Origin: Sulfurovum sp.
GTDB lineage: Bacteria; Campylobacterota; Campylobacteria; Campylobacterales; Sulfurovaceae
Assembly (NCBI GenBank): GCA_027065815.1
Contig: JAMONL010000018.1
Location: forward strand, 1 to 53,180
DNA: 53,180 bases
Direction: 5' to 3'
The notes beneath the pieces are model-generated. The model did no database searches. It was given only the letters and a program-made list of their open reading frames with translations, and was not told the origin of the DNA. Position numbers and translations under genes: made by a program. Below, piece by piece: positions 17,303-26,526 of the stretch (position 1 is the first letter of the stretch; the number at the start of each line of letters is the position of its first letter).

Positions 17303-18910
17303 ATGGCCGTTGAACCTTTAACGAAACATACCCCTTTAGAGAGTTTCATCAACCATAAGAACAATACAGGTATGCAATGCGGGAACTACAGCATAGATAT
17401 CCCCGATCTAAAACCCGGAGAACAGTACCGTTTTCACTTCGATGCCACTGCCTGCGTAGGCTGTCACTGCTGTGAAGTAGCCTGTAACGAGCAGAATGCC
17501 AATCCCGATGACATCAAATGGCGCCGTGTCGGAGAAATGGAAATGGGTGAATTTCCGGACACACTGCAACTCTTCAACTCGATGAGCTGTAACCACTGTA
17601 TTGAACCGGAATGTCTCATCGGCTGTCCGACAGAGTCTTACATCAAACTTGACAACGGTATTGTCTGGCATGATGACCCAAGCTGTATCGGTTGCCAGTA
17701 CTGTACCTGGAACTGCCCTTATGAAGTCCCTGTTTTCAATCCTGACAGAGGCATTGTGACCAAGTGCCATATGTGTGTGGACAAACTGGAAGTAGGTCAG
17801 ACACCGGCATGTGTACAGGCTTGTCCCGGCGGTGCTATTGAAATTGAAACAGTCAATATTGAACAGTGGCTGGCTGAAGATATGGCAAAAGAAGGGGTCG
17901 CACCCCATCTTCCCAATATTGATATCACCAAACCGACCACACGATATACACTTCCCGAACTCAAAGAGGGAGAAGAGATCCGTCCGGCAGATGAACATTT
18001 ACTCAAGCCTGCCCATCCGGAACTGCCGCTTGTGTTTATGACCGTACTTACACAAGTCTCCCTTGGCGCATTTTTTGCACTCTTTTTAGGACAATTCCTC
18101 TTCAGTTTGGGCTTTCATCTGCCTGAGCCAAATCTGGCAATGGCGATCTTGGCATTTTTGCCTGCCGCCATTGGCCTGCCACTCTCAGCACTTCATCTGG
18201 GAAGACCCATTAAAGCCATGTCAGCGATGAAGAACTGGAGAACTTCCTGGCTCTCACGTGAAGCGATCGCCTTGGGAGCCTATACCGGTCTGGCGACGCT
18301 GGTAGCCGGATTGTACTTCCTTGCCATTAAAGGTTTTGCCCTGCTTTTTATTGAAGCACTCACGCTTGCTGTTGGTATTTTCGGTATTTATGCACAGTCC
18401 ATGATCTATCGGATCAAAGCCCGTCCGGCCTGGAACAGAAAATCTACCACTAAACGCTTTTTTGGTTCAGGCTACATCGGTTTCCTGCTCATTGCCACGG
18501 CTCTGCTCATAGCAAACGGAACACAGGGTGTCATGGTACTTTTAGCCATTACCCTGTTAGCAGGTATGGGTCAGGTTCTGGTTATATTTGAAGAGGTGAT
18601 GTTTTACCGGCATCTTGACAAAGAAGATCCCCTCTACTACCAATACAACAGAAGCCGTATACTGCTTCAGGAACATTTTGCCACTGTTAAAAAATTCAGG
18701 GTCTACTCTTTGATACTGTTTGCTTTACTCTTACCTCTTTTGGCTATTTTGTTCACGGCAAGCGGTTTGGTAGGATTGGCCATTGCCACACTCATACTGG
18801 CAACACTGGGTGCATTTGTCTCTGAATTAAGCGGACGTTATCTCTTTTACCGAACAGTCGTACCTTTGGGATTGGCAGGAAATTTCTTTGCGGGTAACCA
18901 AAGACATTAA
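17303..18910 (+). CDS. Fusion of DmsB/NrfC-type four-cluster ferredoxin and DmsC/NrfD-type membrane anchor
   Basis: Residues about 43-200 carry four [4Fe-4S] motifs, CVGCHCCEVAC, CNHCIEPECLIGC, CIGCQYCTWNC and CHMC-x11-CVQAC, as in DmsB/NrfC. Residues about 235-535 form a membrane domain of about eight helices resembling DmsC. These are two separate subunits in classical DmsABC-type enzymes. There is no Tat or Sec signal, so the clusters face the cytoplasm. It probably oxidises menaquinol and feeds a cytoplasmic molybdoenzyme, most likely the nearby NasA. It follows nirA by two bases, so it shares the nirA promoter. Donating to NirA from quinol would be uphill and is less likely. Confidence 0.88.
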   Translation: MAVEPLTKHTPLESFINHKNNTGMQCGNYSIDIPDLKPGEQYRFHFDATACVGCHCCEVACNEQNANPDDIKWRRVGEMEMGEFPDTLQLFNSMSCNHCIEPECLIGCPTESYIKLDNGIVWHDDPSCIGCQYCTWNCPYEVPVFNPDRGIVTKCHMCVDKLEVGQTPACVQACPGGAIEIETVNIEQWLAEDMAKEGVAPHLPNIDITKPTTRYTLPELKEGEEIRPADEHLLKPAHPELPLVFMTVLTQVSLGAFFALFLGQFLFSLGFHLPEPNLAMAILAFLPAAIGLPLSALHLGRPIKAMSAMKNWRTSWLSREAIALGAYTGLATLVAGLYFLAIKGFALLFIEALTLAVGIFGIYAQSMIYRIKARPAWNRKSTTKRFFGSGYIGFLLIATALLIANGTQGVMVLLAITLLAGMGQVLVIFEEVMFYRHLDKEDPLYYQYNRSRILLQEHFATVKKFRVYSLILFALLLPLLAILFTASGLVGLAIATLILATLGAFVSELSGRYLFYRTVVPLGLAGNFFAGNQRH

Positions 18911-18935
18911 AAAAACTTCTAATCTGTTCCTTATC

Positions 18936-18961
18936 CAATGATATGGAAACAGCTATCATTG
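18936..18961. terminator. Hairpin between convergent genes
   Basis: A perfect 8-bp stem CAATGATA/TATCATTG with a 10-nt loop lies between the FeS-anchor gene and the helical-repeat gene. It overlaps the last codons of the latter. A-rich on one side, it could act in both directions. Confidence 0.55.
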
Positions 18962-19894
18962 AGCATGGAATATAATAAATTCTCTCGAATAAGTTTCTCT
19001 GGTATGATTACTTTTTTTATCTTCTACAGGCGTATCCTGTTTTTTGATCGCTTCGGCAACTTCAACAAAAGAGACTATTTTTGCAATATCTGACAAAGCT
19101 TTTGCACGGGCAACTTCCATACTTGATTTAATGGTAGATATCTCTGCTCTTGCTTGGGCTTTGATCTCCTCCAAGGTCAGATCTTTGTATTTTTCTTTCA
19201 GTGACAATTCCACATTTTCATCAATGAGTGCTTTGGCTATTGTAACATTTGAAACTGCTTCAGTAATTTCAACGGCAGACACTGATTCTGCTATTTTGAC
19301 TGCAGATCTGTTTTTAGCTATTGTCAGTGCTGTTGCATTATCTACAGTATTCGGTTTCTCTTTCATTTTACTCATTTCAACATGCCTGCTTGCATCAATG
19401 ATGTTCTTTGCCGCCTTTGCCTTTGCAATTTCAACTGTAGAAACTGCGTTTGCTATCTTTTTCGCACTCAAAGCTTTTTCTTCTTCTATCTGCTCAGGAG
19501 TGGCTTGACTCGACTCCAACCCTTCTACTTTGACAAGGGCTTTAATGATCTTGTCTTTTGCCTGTATCTTGGCTATCTCTACTTTTGCTACAGATTGTGA
19601 TATATGTCCAATAGCATGTGATTCTGCAATTTTGGTTTCTGTACTCTTTTGGTTTTTTGTATTCTCCGGGGGTTTTATATTCTTTTGGATTTCCTCTTCA
19701 TTTTCTCTTTCGACACGTGCATTGTCAATCTCTTTAACCGTATCTCGAAGTTCATCTATCGTAGTTTGGCGTGCCTGAATCGCTTCATTAAACGACTGTA
19801 ATATCTCATTTCTTACCTGATCACGTGTATCTTCTGCCTGTATCTGAGAAAAAGTACATGCCATAAGAGGCAATATCAGTATCATTTTATTCAT
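18956..19894 (-). CDS. Secreted helical protein with 18-residue repeats, unknown function
   Basis: I do not recognise this 312-residue protein. It has a signal peptide (MNKMILILPLMACTFSQIQA) and then a long helical region with the recurring pattern I-A-x-A-V-S-x-VEIAKAKA at residues about 90-290. V-E/T pairs recur 18 residues apart (KVEIAK...KVEG, TVEIAK...HVEMSK, SMEVAR...FVEVAE), with 9-residue half-repeats. Eighteen residues is five turns of helix, so one face would be regular. It contains no cysteine or heme motif after the signal. It interrupts the nitrate cluster on the opposite strand between the FeS-anchor gene and nasA. A periplasmic or surface role is all that can be inferred. Confidence 0.75.
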   Translation of the reverse strand: MNKMILILPLMACTFSQIQAEDTRDQVRNEILQSFNEAIQARQTTIDELRDTVKEIDNARVERENEEEIQKNIKPPENTKNQKSTETKIAESHAIGHISQSVAKVEIAKIQAKDKIIKALVKVEGLESSQATPEQIEEEKALSAKKIANAVSTVEIAKAKAAKNIIDASRHVEMSKMKEKPNTVDNATALTIAKNRSAVKIAESVSAVEITEAVSNVTIAKALIDENVELSLKEKYKDLTLEEIKAQARAEISTIKSSMEVARAKALSDIAKIVSFVEVAEAIKKQDTPVEDKKSNHTRETYSREFIIFHAQ

Positions 19895-20092
19895 AAATAT
19901 TCCTTTTTTTAAATCATTCTAAATTATTATATAATAACTTATCTGCCAGTTTAATGAAATGAAGCTTTTGTCATCAAGGAAAATAAGGTCAAGAGAAAAA
20001 AACAGGGATCAATAAATCATTTCATGATCCTCCATATGCCTATTGTATATTACGTATGATAAATCGTAACTAATATTTTTATCCATCCCATA

Positions 20093-20147
20093 TTGCCTAT
20101 AAAATGTACAGGAAAATGATACAAAAAGCTGAAAAATCCACTATAAT
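20093..20147 (+). promoter_or_regulatory. nasA promoter with weak N-regulon operator
   Basis: TATAAT at 20142-20147. Centred exactly 40 bp upstream (20102) is TTGCCTATAAAATGTACAG (20093-20111), a degenerate copy. It shares TTG at the left, the AAA centre and CA at the right with the consensus. It also shares AT-x-TACAG with the nirC site. On sequence alone it would not be called; the identical spacing makes it credible. Confidence 0.5.
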
Positions 20148-20188
20148 ATATGCAATTTATACAGGATATCTCTAATAATAGGAAAAAA

Positions 20189-22504
20189 ATGAGTTTGATA
20201 CAAAAAGCAAAAGATTTTCTCGGTATTGATATAAAAGAGGACAAATACGCCCTTGTGGACGACCCAATCTTCGGAAAAGTAGCCAAAGACAAAGCACCGG
20301 ATAAATGGGTACGTTCTACCTGTGGATACTGTGGTGTCGGATGCGGAATGTATATTGGTGTGAAGAACGGCAAAGCTGTCTACTCCAAAGGTGATCCTCT
20401 GCATTCCGTGAATTTCGGGACGCTCTGTCCAAAAGGACTGAGTGAACATAAAATGGTGTATGCCGATTCCCGTGTACAAGCACCGCTTATACGCAAAAAT
20501 GGAGAGCTGACCGCCAGTACCTGGGAAGAGACCTTCAAGCATACTTCAGACGAATTCAAACGTATTCAGGCCGAACACGGAAAAGGTGCTGTGGCGGTCA
20601 TCTCTACAGGTCAGCTGCTTACCGAAGATTTTTATGCTTTGGGGAAATTCGTTCAACTTGGACTTGAAACCAACAATTATGACGGTAACACCACACTCTG
20701 CATGGCTTCAGCCGTGATGGGTTACAAACAGACTTTTGGATCTGATGGTCCTACCGGCTGTTATGAAGACTTTGAAAAAGCAGATGTCATTATGCTTATC
20801 GGAGCGAATATTGCCGATAACCACCCTATTTTGAAACTGCATATTGCTAGAAATGAACAAGTGACCGGTAAAAAACCAACCATTATCGTCGTAGATCCGC
20901 GCAAGTCCAAAACCGCACAAATGGCAGATATTTTCGTACCTTTGAAACCACGTTCTGATCTTGCTTTGATCAACGGACTCTGTTACATCATTTTTGAGCA
21001 GGGTTGGGAGAATGAAAAGTTCATCCGTGAACGTACCAACGGATATAAAGAGTTCAAGAAGCACATTTTAGCCAACTACCCGCCTCAAGAAGTTTCTGTC
21101 ATCACGGGCATCGATGTTAAAGAGCTTTATAACCTTGCCAAGATCTACGCTACAGCAGATGCTGTGATGTCAGCCTGGACCATGGGCGTGAACCAGAGTT
21201 CCATCGGAACAGATACGGTCTCTGCCATCTGTAACCTTGCCCTCATTACCGGAAATGTCGGACGTGAAGGGGCATCACCGATGTCTATTACCGGACAGTG
21301 TAATGCTATGGGAACACGTGAATTCGGCTTTACCTCCTCCATTCCGGGATACAGAAACTATGCTTCGAACTCTGACAGACAGGCTTTTGCTGACATTGTA
21401 AATGTCCCTGTAGACCTGGTACCGACCAAACGCGGCTATGCCTACCCGCAGATCATCGATGCCATTAACAGAGGAGAGATCAAAGCACTGTGGGTCGTGG
21501 CGACCAACCCACTGGTGAGTTTTCCAGACCAAAACGCCCTGCGTGAAGCCCTGAAAAAGCTTGATATTCTTGTGGTACAGGATGCCTTTATGTCTGACAC
21601 TGCCCAGATCGCCGATGTGGTCTTTGCAGCTGCGACCTGGTCTGAAAAAGAAGGATGCTATACCAATTCAGAAAGACGCTGCAACTATGCGAAAAAAGCT
21701 GTTGAACCATTGGGAGACAGTAAAGCAGACCTTGACATCGTGAGAGAGTTCTCTAGCTATTTTGAAGATAAACATGCACTTCTTTTTAAAGATCTCAAAA
21801 CACCCAGAGATGTCTTTGAAGAGATCAAACGTGTCAGCAAAGGACAGCTTTGTGACTACTCGGAAATGTCTTACGAGAAGATAGAACAGCTCGGTGGTAT
21901 CCAGTGGCCATGTAATGAAAAAGCGCCCGAAGGCACCAAACGTCTTTATTCCGAAGATATGCCCTGTAAAACAGCTGACGGGAAAGCCAATCTTCTGCCT
22001 GTAGAGTGGATACCTCTCTCTGAAATGGCCTGTGCAGGTCTGCCGCTTATCCTTAACACCGGACGTACCGTTGAACAGTTCCATACCAGAACCAAAACCG
22101 GAACGATAGGTATTCTGGACGCTTTGGCACCGGAAGCCTGGGTAGATATCAACCCTAAAGATGCTTTGAAACTTCAAGTCAAAAGCGGGGACCGTATCTC
22201 ACTTTCAGGCACACGAGGGAAAGTGGATGATGTCATTGTCAAAGTAAGCCAGACCATCGGTGAAGGAAATATTTTTGTACCTTTCCACTTCAATGAACAG
22301 CTAATCAACAACATCACCATCCCGGAATTTGACCCGAAATCTTTTGAACCCAACTACAAGCAGTGTGCCGTTCAACTCCACTCTGAAGCAGTACCGGAAG
22401 GTATAGTCTATGAAGAAGTGGAGATCTCCGGTTATCTTGAGGGTGTCAAAGTCCACACAGAAGATGTACGTGTTGAAGAGAAAAGTGAGAGTACCGCAAA
22501 GTAG
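20189..22504 (+). CDS. nasA: Cytoplasmic molybdopterin nitrate reductase, catalytic subunit (NasA)
   Basis: Reduces nitrate to nitrite for assimilation. The 771-residue protein has an N-terminal [4Fe-4S] motif C45-x2-C48-x3-C52-x27-C80 and C171 (NTTLCMASAVMGYK) as the molybdenum ligand, as in NapA/NasA. The C-terminal molydop-binding domain is present (LNTGRTVEQFHTRTKTG ... DALKLQVKSGD). There is no Tat signal, which separates it from periplasmic NapA. The ATG at 20189 follows AGGAAAAA; an upstream in-frame ATG at 20150 lies within the promoter-proximal leader. Formate dehydrogenase is the main alternative, but the Cys ligand (not Sec) and the NirA/NarK context favour nitrate. Confidence 0.88.
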   Translation: MSLIQKAKDFLGIDIKEDKYALVDDPIFGKVAKDKAPDKWVRSTCGYCGVGCGMYIGVKNGKAVYSKGDPLHSVNFGTLCPKGLSEHKMVYADSRVQAPLIRKNGELTASTWEETFKHTSDEFKRIQAEHGKGAVAVISTGQLLTEDFYALGKFVQLGLETNNYDGNTTLCMASAVMGYKQTFGSDGPTGCYEDFEKADVIMLIGANIADNHPILKLHIARNEQVTGKKPTIIVVDPRKSKTAQMADIFVPLKPRSDLALINGLCYIIFEQGWENEKFIRERTNGYKEFKKHILANYPPQEVSVITGIDVKELYNLAKIYATADAVMSAWTMGVNQSSIGTDTVSAICNLALITGNVGREGASPMSITGQCNAMGTREFGFTSSIPGYRNYASNSDRQAFADIVNVPVDLVPTKRGYAYPQIIDAINRGEIKALWVVATNPLVSFPDQNALREALKKLDILVVQDAFMSDTAQIADVVFAAATWSEKEGCYTNSERRCNYAKKAVEPLGDSKADLDIVREFSSYFEDKHALLFKDLKTPRDVFEEIKRVSKGQLCDYSEMSYEKIEQLGGIQWPCNEKAPEGTKRLYSEDMPCKTADGKANLLPVEWIPLSEMACAGLPLILNTGRTVEQFHTRTKTGTIGILDALAPEAWVDINPKDALKLQVKSGDRISLSGTRGKVDDVIVKVSQTIGEGNIFVPFHFNEQLINNITIPEFDPKSFEPNYKQCAVQLHSEAVPEGIVYEEVEISGYLEGVKVHTEDVRVEEKSESTAK

Positions 22505-22545
22505 AAAAGTAGCAAATATTTCTACATGTGATAAAGTTCTTTGGG

Positions 22546-22551
22546 TATAAT
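22546..22551 (+). promoter_or_regulatory. -10 box of thiI promoter
   Basis: TATAAT 29 bp upstream of the GTG start of thiI, in the gap after nasA. Confidence 0.5.
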
Positions 22552-22580
22552 TCCGATATTAACTATTAAGGCTAACTGTC

Positions 22581-24038
22581 GTGGAAACAACTTTAACTAA
22601 AACCCAAAAATTCATTCTCAAACTCTTCCCGGAGATCATGGTCAAAGGTTCTTCTGCCAAGAGGCAGATGGTCGGACAACTCTACAACAACCTTGTGAAA
22701 CTTTTAAAACGTATCGATTCAGAGATTCATGTTAAAAAATTCTCCGATAAAATTGAAGTGGTGACTCCTGTAGATGTTGTGATCGAAGTAAGACAGACAC
22801 TATTGAACACACCGGGAATAGAACAGGTACTTGAAGCTTTACAGTTTGACAATATGGACAGCCTGGACAAAATAAAAGTACAAGTTGCAGAAGTCATGAC
22901 CAAAGAGATCAATGACAAAACGTTTGTGGTCCGTGTCAAACGTTCGGGAAAACACCCTTATAACTCTACAAAGATAGAACAAACCGTAGGTGGCTACATG
23001 CTGGCACACTCTACGGCCAAAGGCGTTGACCTGCACAACCCTGAAGTGACCATCCGTCTGGAGCTCATTAACAATCAGCTCAATATCATTACACTCAAAC
23101 ACATAGGGCTTGCAGGCTTTCCTATAGGTACACAGGGTGACATACTCTCTTTAATGTCCGGGGGGTTTGACTCTACCATAGCCTCTTACCTCACAATGAA
23201 AAGAGGGATAAAAACCCATTTCATCTTCTTTAACCTTGGCGGTATTGCCCATGAGATCGGTGTAAAACAGGTTGCACTCTACCTTTGGTCCAAGTTTGGT
23301 GCCTCTCACAAAGTAAAATTCATCTCTATCCCTTTTGAACCTGTGGTAGAAGAGATCTTCCGTTCTACCCATGAAACCTATATGGGTGTCACCCTCAAAC
23401 GTCTCATGCTCATAGCAGCAGAGAAAGTAGCAAATGAAATGGAGATCGATGCGCTGCTTACAGGAGAAAGTGTTGCACAGGTTTCAAGCCAGACACTCCG
23501 TAACTTGGCACTGATCGACCAGGTAACCAACAAACTTGTACTGCGTCCGCTTGCAACGATGAATAAACCGGACATCATGCACATGGCTGACGAGATCGGT
23601 ACACGCCGTTTTGCAGAGAGTATGCCTGAGTATTGCGGCGTCATTTCCAAAAACCCTATTACCCACGGTTCTTTTAAACGTATGGAAAGAGAAGCCAAAC
23701 ATTTTAACTATGAAGTCTTGGACAAAGCAGTAGAAGATGCCAAAACGATCTATGTCGATGAGATCATCGATGATGTAACCAAAGCATCACCAATTGAAGT
23801 CATTTCTGAGTTAAATGATGATTTTGTGGTCATCGATATACGTGCAGAAGATGCTTGTATTGAAACGAGCTGTGAAAGCATCAAAATACCATTTCATAAA
23901 CTCAAAACAGAGTTTAAAAAATTGCCAAAAGGTAAAGAGTACCTGCTCTACTGTGAAAAAGGGATCATGAGCCAGTTACATGCGCAGTATCTGCGTGATG
24001 CTGAAGATGCAGAGAATGTGAGAGTGTATAGACCTTAG
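22581..24038 (+). CDS. thiI: tRNA 4-thiouridine synthase ThiI with rhodanese domain
   Basis: ThiI adenylates U8 of tRNA and transfers sulfur to it; it also supplies sulfur for thiamine. The 485-residue protein has a ferredoxin-like/THUMP region (about 20-170), the PP-loop SGGFDSTIAS (about 192) and the AANH domain. A C-terminal rhodanese domain carries the sulfur-carrying Cys at about 457 (LLYCEKGIMS), preceded by VVIDIRAED. The start is GTG with AAGG nine bases upstream. It converges on the amidohydrolase with a 10-bp gap. Confidence 0.93.
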   Translation: METTLTKTQKFILKLFPEIMVKGSSAKRQMVGQLYNNLVKLLKRIDSEIHVKKFSDKIEVVTPVDVVIEVRQTLLNTPGIEQVLEALQFDNMDSLDKIKVQVAEVMTKEINDKTFVVRVKRSGKHPYNSTKIEQTVGGYMLAHSTAKGVDLHNPEVTIRLELINNQLNIITLKHIGLAGFPIGTQGDILSLMSGGFDSTIASYLTMKRGIKTHFIFFNLGGIAHEIGVKQVALYLWSKFGASHKVKFISIPFEPVVEEIFRSTHETYMGVTLKRLMLIAAEKVANEMEIDALLTGESVAQVSSQTLRNLALIDQVTNKLVLRPLATMNKPDIMHMADEIGTRRFAESMPEYCGVISKNPITHGSFKRMEREAKHFNYEVLDKAVEDAKTIYVDEIIDDVTKASPIEVISELNDDFVVIDIRAEDACIETSCESIKIPFHKLKTEFKKLPKGKEYLLYCEKGIMSQLHAQYLRDAEDAENVRVYRP

Positions 24039-24048
24039 TATCACTTAG

Positions 24049-25398
24049 CTATTGAGTCTTATTTTTGTACACTTTCCCATCTTTCATAATCATCACAAAA
24101 TTCTTGTCTGGATCTGCTACAAGATCAAGATCTTTTAGTGGATCTCCATCTACAAGAATCATATCTGCATAAGCACCTTCCTTCAAAACTCCCAACTCCC
24201 TCGGATAAGGATCTCTTGGTCCACACATTTTAAGCAGTTGCGCATTGTCATGGGTTGCCATTTTGAGTGCTTCATAGGGAGTAAACCAACGCTTCAATTT
24301 TGCAAGCATCTTCCCTTGTTTGGCCGCTGATGCAGGATCAAAAAGGGCATCGGTACCAAAAGCCATTTTTACCCCCATAGCTTTAGCCATCTTGTAGACC
24401 CTATCTGTTCCAGAAGTAGTTTCAATCCATTTTTGTGTACTCTGTGGATTATCAAAATGAAGACGATCTTCATCATCAAGTAGAGGTTGAATGGAGAGCC
24501 ATGCACCTTTTTCTTTCATCATTTCAAGTGTCTTTTCTTCTTTGATAAGCATTCCATGTTCAATCGACATAACCCCTGCTTTCAAGGCAGTTCGAATAGA
24601 TTTATCCGTAAAAACATGGGCAGCGACATATGTATTCCACGTTTTAGCTACTTCTACGATAGCCTTCATCTCTTCATAAGTATACTGCTGAACATCGAGT
24701 GGATCATAGGCGGATGATACACCGCCACCACATGAAATTTTGATCTGAGTGGCACCCATACGCAGAATCTCTCTTGTACGCTTAATGACATCTGGAACCC
24801 CGTCAGCAGTCAGGATCAGACCGTTACGCTCCCAGTAAGTAAGTGGGTCTGTACTGTTTGTAGGTACAGCATTCTTTCCACGGAAGTCGAAGTGGCCGGA
24901 AGTCTGGCTCATCGGAGGACCGGAAATATACATACGTGGTCCCGGATGCTCCCCTGAATCAGTAAACTTTTTGACAGCGAAAGGGTTACCTCCTACATCT
25001 CGTATAGAAGTAAACCCACGCATAAGTGTTTCTTCTGCACCCAAAAAACCAATGATGGCGACTTCACTCATATCACCAGTCACCAAAGTACTAGCTGGTG
25101 CATTTGCATAATAAGTATGCCAGTGTGCATCAATAAGTCCTGGAATAAGTGTTTTCCCCTTTGCATCGATTACCATTGCACCTTTAGGGGAAAGAATCGA
25201 TTTTGCTATTTTGGTAATTTTATTACCCTCAACGAGCAGGCTCATTCCACTTGCAACATTTTCATTCTGACCATCAAATATTTTGGCATTGATAATGAGT
25301 ACACTGCTTTTTGGCTTGTTTTCCTCTGCAACTGCTCCCGTTAACAACATGATGCCAGCTATAAATCCTGCAATAACGCTACTTTTCAATATTTTCAC
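24049..25398 (-). CDS. Exported metal-dependent amidohydrolase
   Basis: A 449-residue TIM-barrel amidohydrolase of the Xaa-Pro dipeptidase/imidazolonepropionase-like group. It has a signal peptide ending near AVAEE, then a small beta domain. The metal motif is GLIDAHWH, with AHVFTD and IEHG histidines and the late Asp in FGTDALFD. The closing sandwich is GAYADMILVDGDPL. Periplasmic peptide or amide hydrolysis is likely; the substrate is unknown. The start is GTG 25398, with AGGA six bases upstream; the TTG at 25404 overlaps the ribosome site too closely. It has no clear link to the neighbouring nitrogen genes. Confidence 0.85.
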   Translation of the reverse strand: MKILKSSVIAGFIAGIMLLTGAVAEENKPKSSVLIINAKIFDGQNENVASGMSLLVEGNKITKIAKSILSPKGAMVIDAKGKTLIPGLIDAHWHTYYANAPASTLVTGDMSEVAIIGFLGAEETLMRGFTSIRDVGGNPFAVKKFTDSGEHPGPRMYISGPPMSQTSGHFDFRGKNAVPTNSTDPLTYWERNGLILTADGVPDVIKRTREILRMGATQIKISCGGGVSSAYDPLDVQQYTYEEMKAIVEVAKTWNTYVAAHVFTDKSIRTALKAGVMSIEHGMLIKEEKTLEMMKEKGAWLSIQPLLDDEDRLHFDNPQSTQKWIETTSGTDRVYKMAKAMGVKMAFGTDALFDPASAAKQGKMLAKLKRWFTPYEALKMATHDNAQLLKMCGPRDPYPRELGVLKEGAYADMILVDGDPLKDLDLVADPDKNFVMIMKDGKVYKNKTQ

Positions 25399-25485
25399 AT
25401 GCAATCCTTTTTAAATTTATCTATAATTCATACTACTCAAATTGACTTAAATATGAAATGAGTATTGTTTTGAATGCAAAGTTTT

Positions 25486-25520
25486 AAAACCTCATAAAAT
25501 AGTTAACTTTATAAGGTTTT
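25486..25520. terminator. AAAACCTTATAA-type hairpin, copy 1
   Basis: AAAACCTCATAAA (25486-25498) pairs with TTTATAAGGTTTT (25508-25520) with one mismatch. It lies between the DUF234 stop and the amidohydrolase start, the place for a DUF234 terminator. Related hairpins lie at 49107-49141 and 50130-50162. Confidence 0.55.
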
Positions 25521-25582
25521 TATTTGTACAAAATATCCGATATCATGAAATGAACACACAAGACGCATCAAAACGCTATACT

Positions 25583-26485
25583 TTAGTCTAATAACATCTT
25601 CAGATCATTCAAATCAAAAAGAAGCAGATTTTTATCTTTTATAGAAAGCAGTTCATTGGAAAACCCACTTTTTGAGAAGAGTGCATAGATATCTACAGGT
25701 ATACCAGACTGAAGCGCTTTGTCTTTAAGCTTATTGAGCTCATTTTTACAAATCTTGCGGTCTTTATACTTACACTCTCCAAGTATGAGTTTTTTATCTC
25801 TTGTCACGGCAAGGATGTCAAACTCACTGTGTTGATCCCAGTATGATCCGCTGCTGAGCAGTGGCGACCTGGATTCATAATACTTTAGCAGGAGATCATC
25901 GCAAAGCTGTTCATAGACAAGGGTTCGTAAACGTTCGTAATGCTTTTCAAAATTCTCAAGGAAAGGCCTGCTCTCACCTCTTGACAATTCTTCTCTGTAA
26001 TGGGTGACAAACCCGAACCAAAAACGCATGAAAGGCTGAACAAATCGCAGTTTATCCTGTACGCGGTAGGAACGCAGTTCTTTTTTGAGTTTGTGTTTGG
26101 GGTGTATTTTGAGCGGGCGTTCCCTCGTCTGTTCAATATAAAGTATATTCAGGGAGATCAACTCCTGGATGATCTCTTCACCAAGGCCTTCACTCAATCG
26201 GGCTTTTTTCAGTACAGCATAAAACTTTCCATCCCCTCTTGCAACAGCCATCAGCACATCACGATAAGGCGTGTCCAAAAGATAGGAAGGGGAGACAAGA
26301 TGTTGGAACTTGCTGAAGTTCTGTACGAAGTTATTTTCAACCATAGAAAAAACATTATCAAAAAAATCCAATTCGATACTCTCTTCTATCCCGCCTAAAA
26401 TAGAAAAGTATTCAACAGATTGCTCCAGCGTCAAATGGGGGTTGTAGTTACAAAAATAATTAAATGCGTTTTTAATGGTACCCAT
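25583..26485 (-). CDS. Orphan DUF234 nuclease-like protein without ATPase domain
   Basis: A 300-residue protein resembling the C-terminal half of archaeal-type STAND ATPases. A winged-helix-like region (about 60-125) is followed by a DUF234 domain. Its core SEFDILAVTRDKKLILGECKYK has the D...E-x-K spacing of PD-(D/E)XK nucleases. The N-terminal P-loop ATPase normally fused to it is absent, and the ATG at 26485 opens the gene directly. Its function is unknown. A perfect-class N-regulon operator lies 62-80 bp upstream, shared with the divergent NtrC-like gene, so nitrogen control is possible. Confidence 0.7.
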   Translation of the reverse strand: MGTIKNAFNYFCNYNPHLTLEQSVEYFSILGGIEESIELDFFDNVFSMVENNFVQNFSKFQHLVSPSYLLDTPYRDVLMAVARGDGKFYAVLKKARLSEGLGEEIIQELISLNILYIEQTRERPLKIHPKHKLKKELRSYRVQDKLRFVQPFMRFWFGFVTHYREELSRGESRPFLENFEKHYERLRTLVYEQLCDDLLLKYYESRSPLLSSGSYWDQHSEFDILAVTRDKKLILGECKYKDRKICKNELNKLKDKALQSGIPVDIYALFSKSGFSNELLSIKDKNLLLFDLNDLKMLLD

Positions 26486-26526
26486 ACCTCACTTTATTCA
26501 TGAATATAAGTTTAACATACATTTGA

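Noticed and set aside
20150-20188. Upstream ATG for nasA
   Set aside because: It lies within a few bases of the -10 box, and AGGA sits right before the ATG at 20189.
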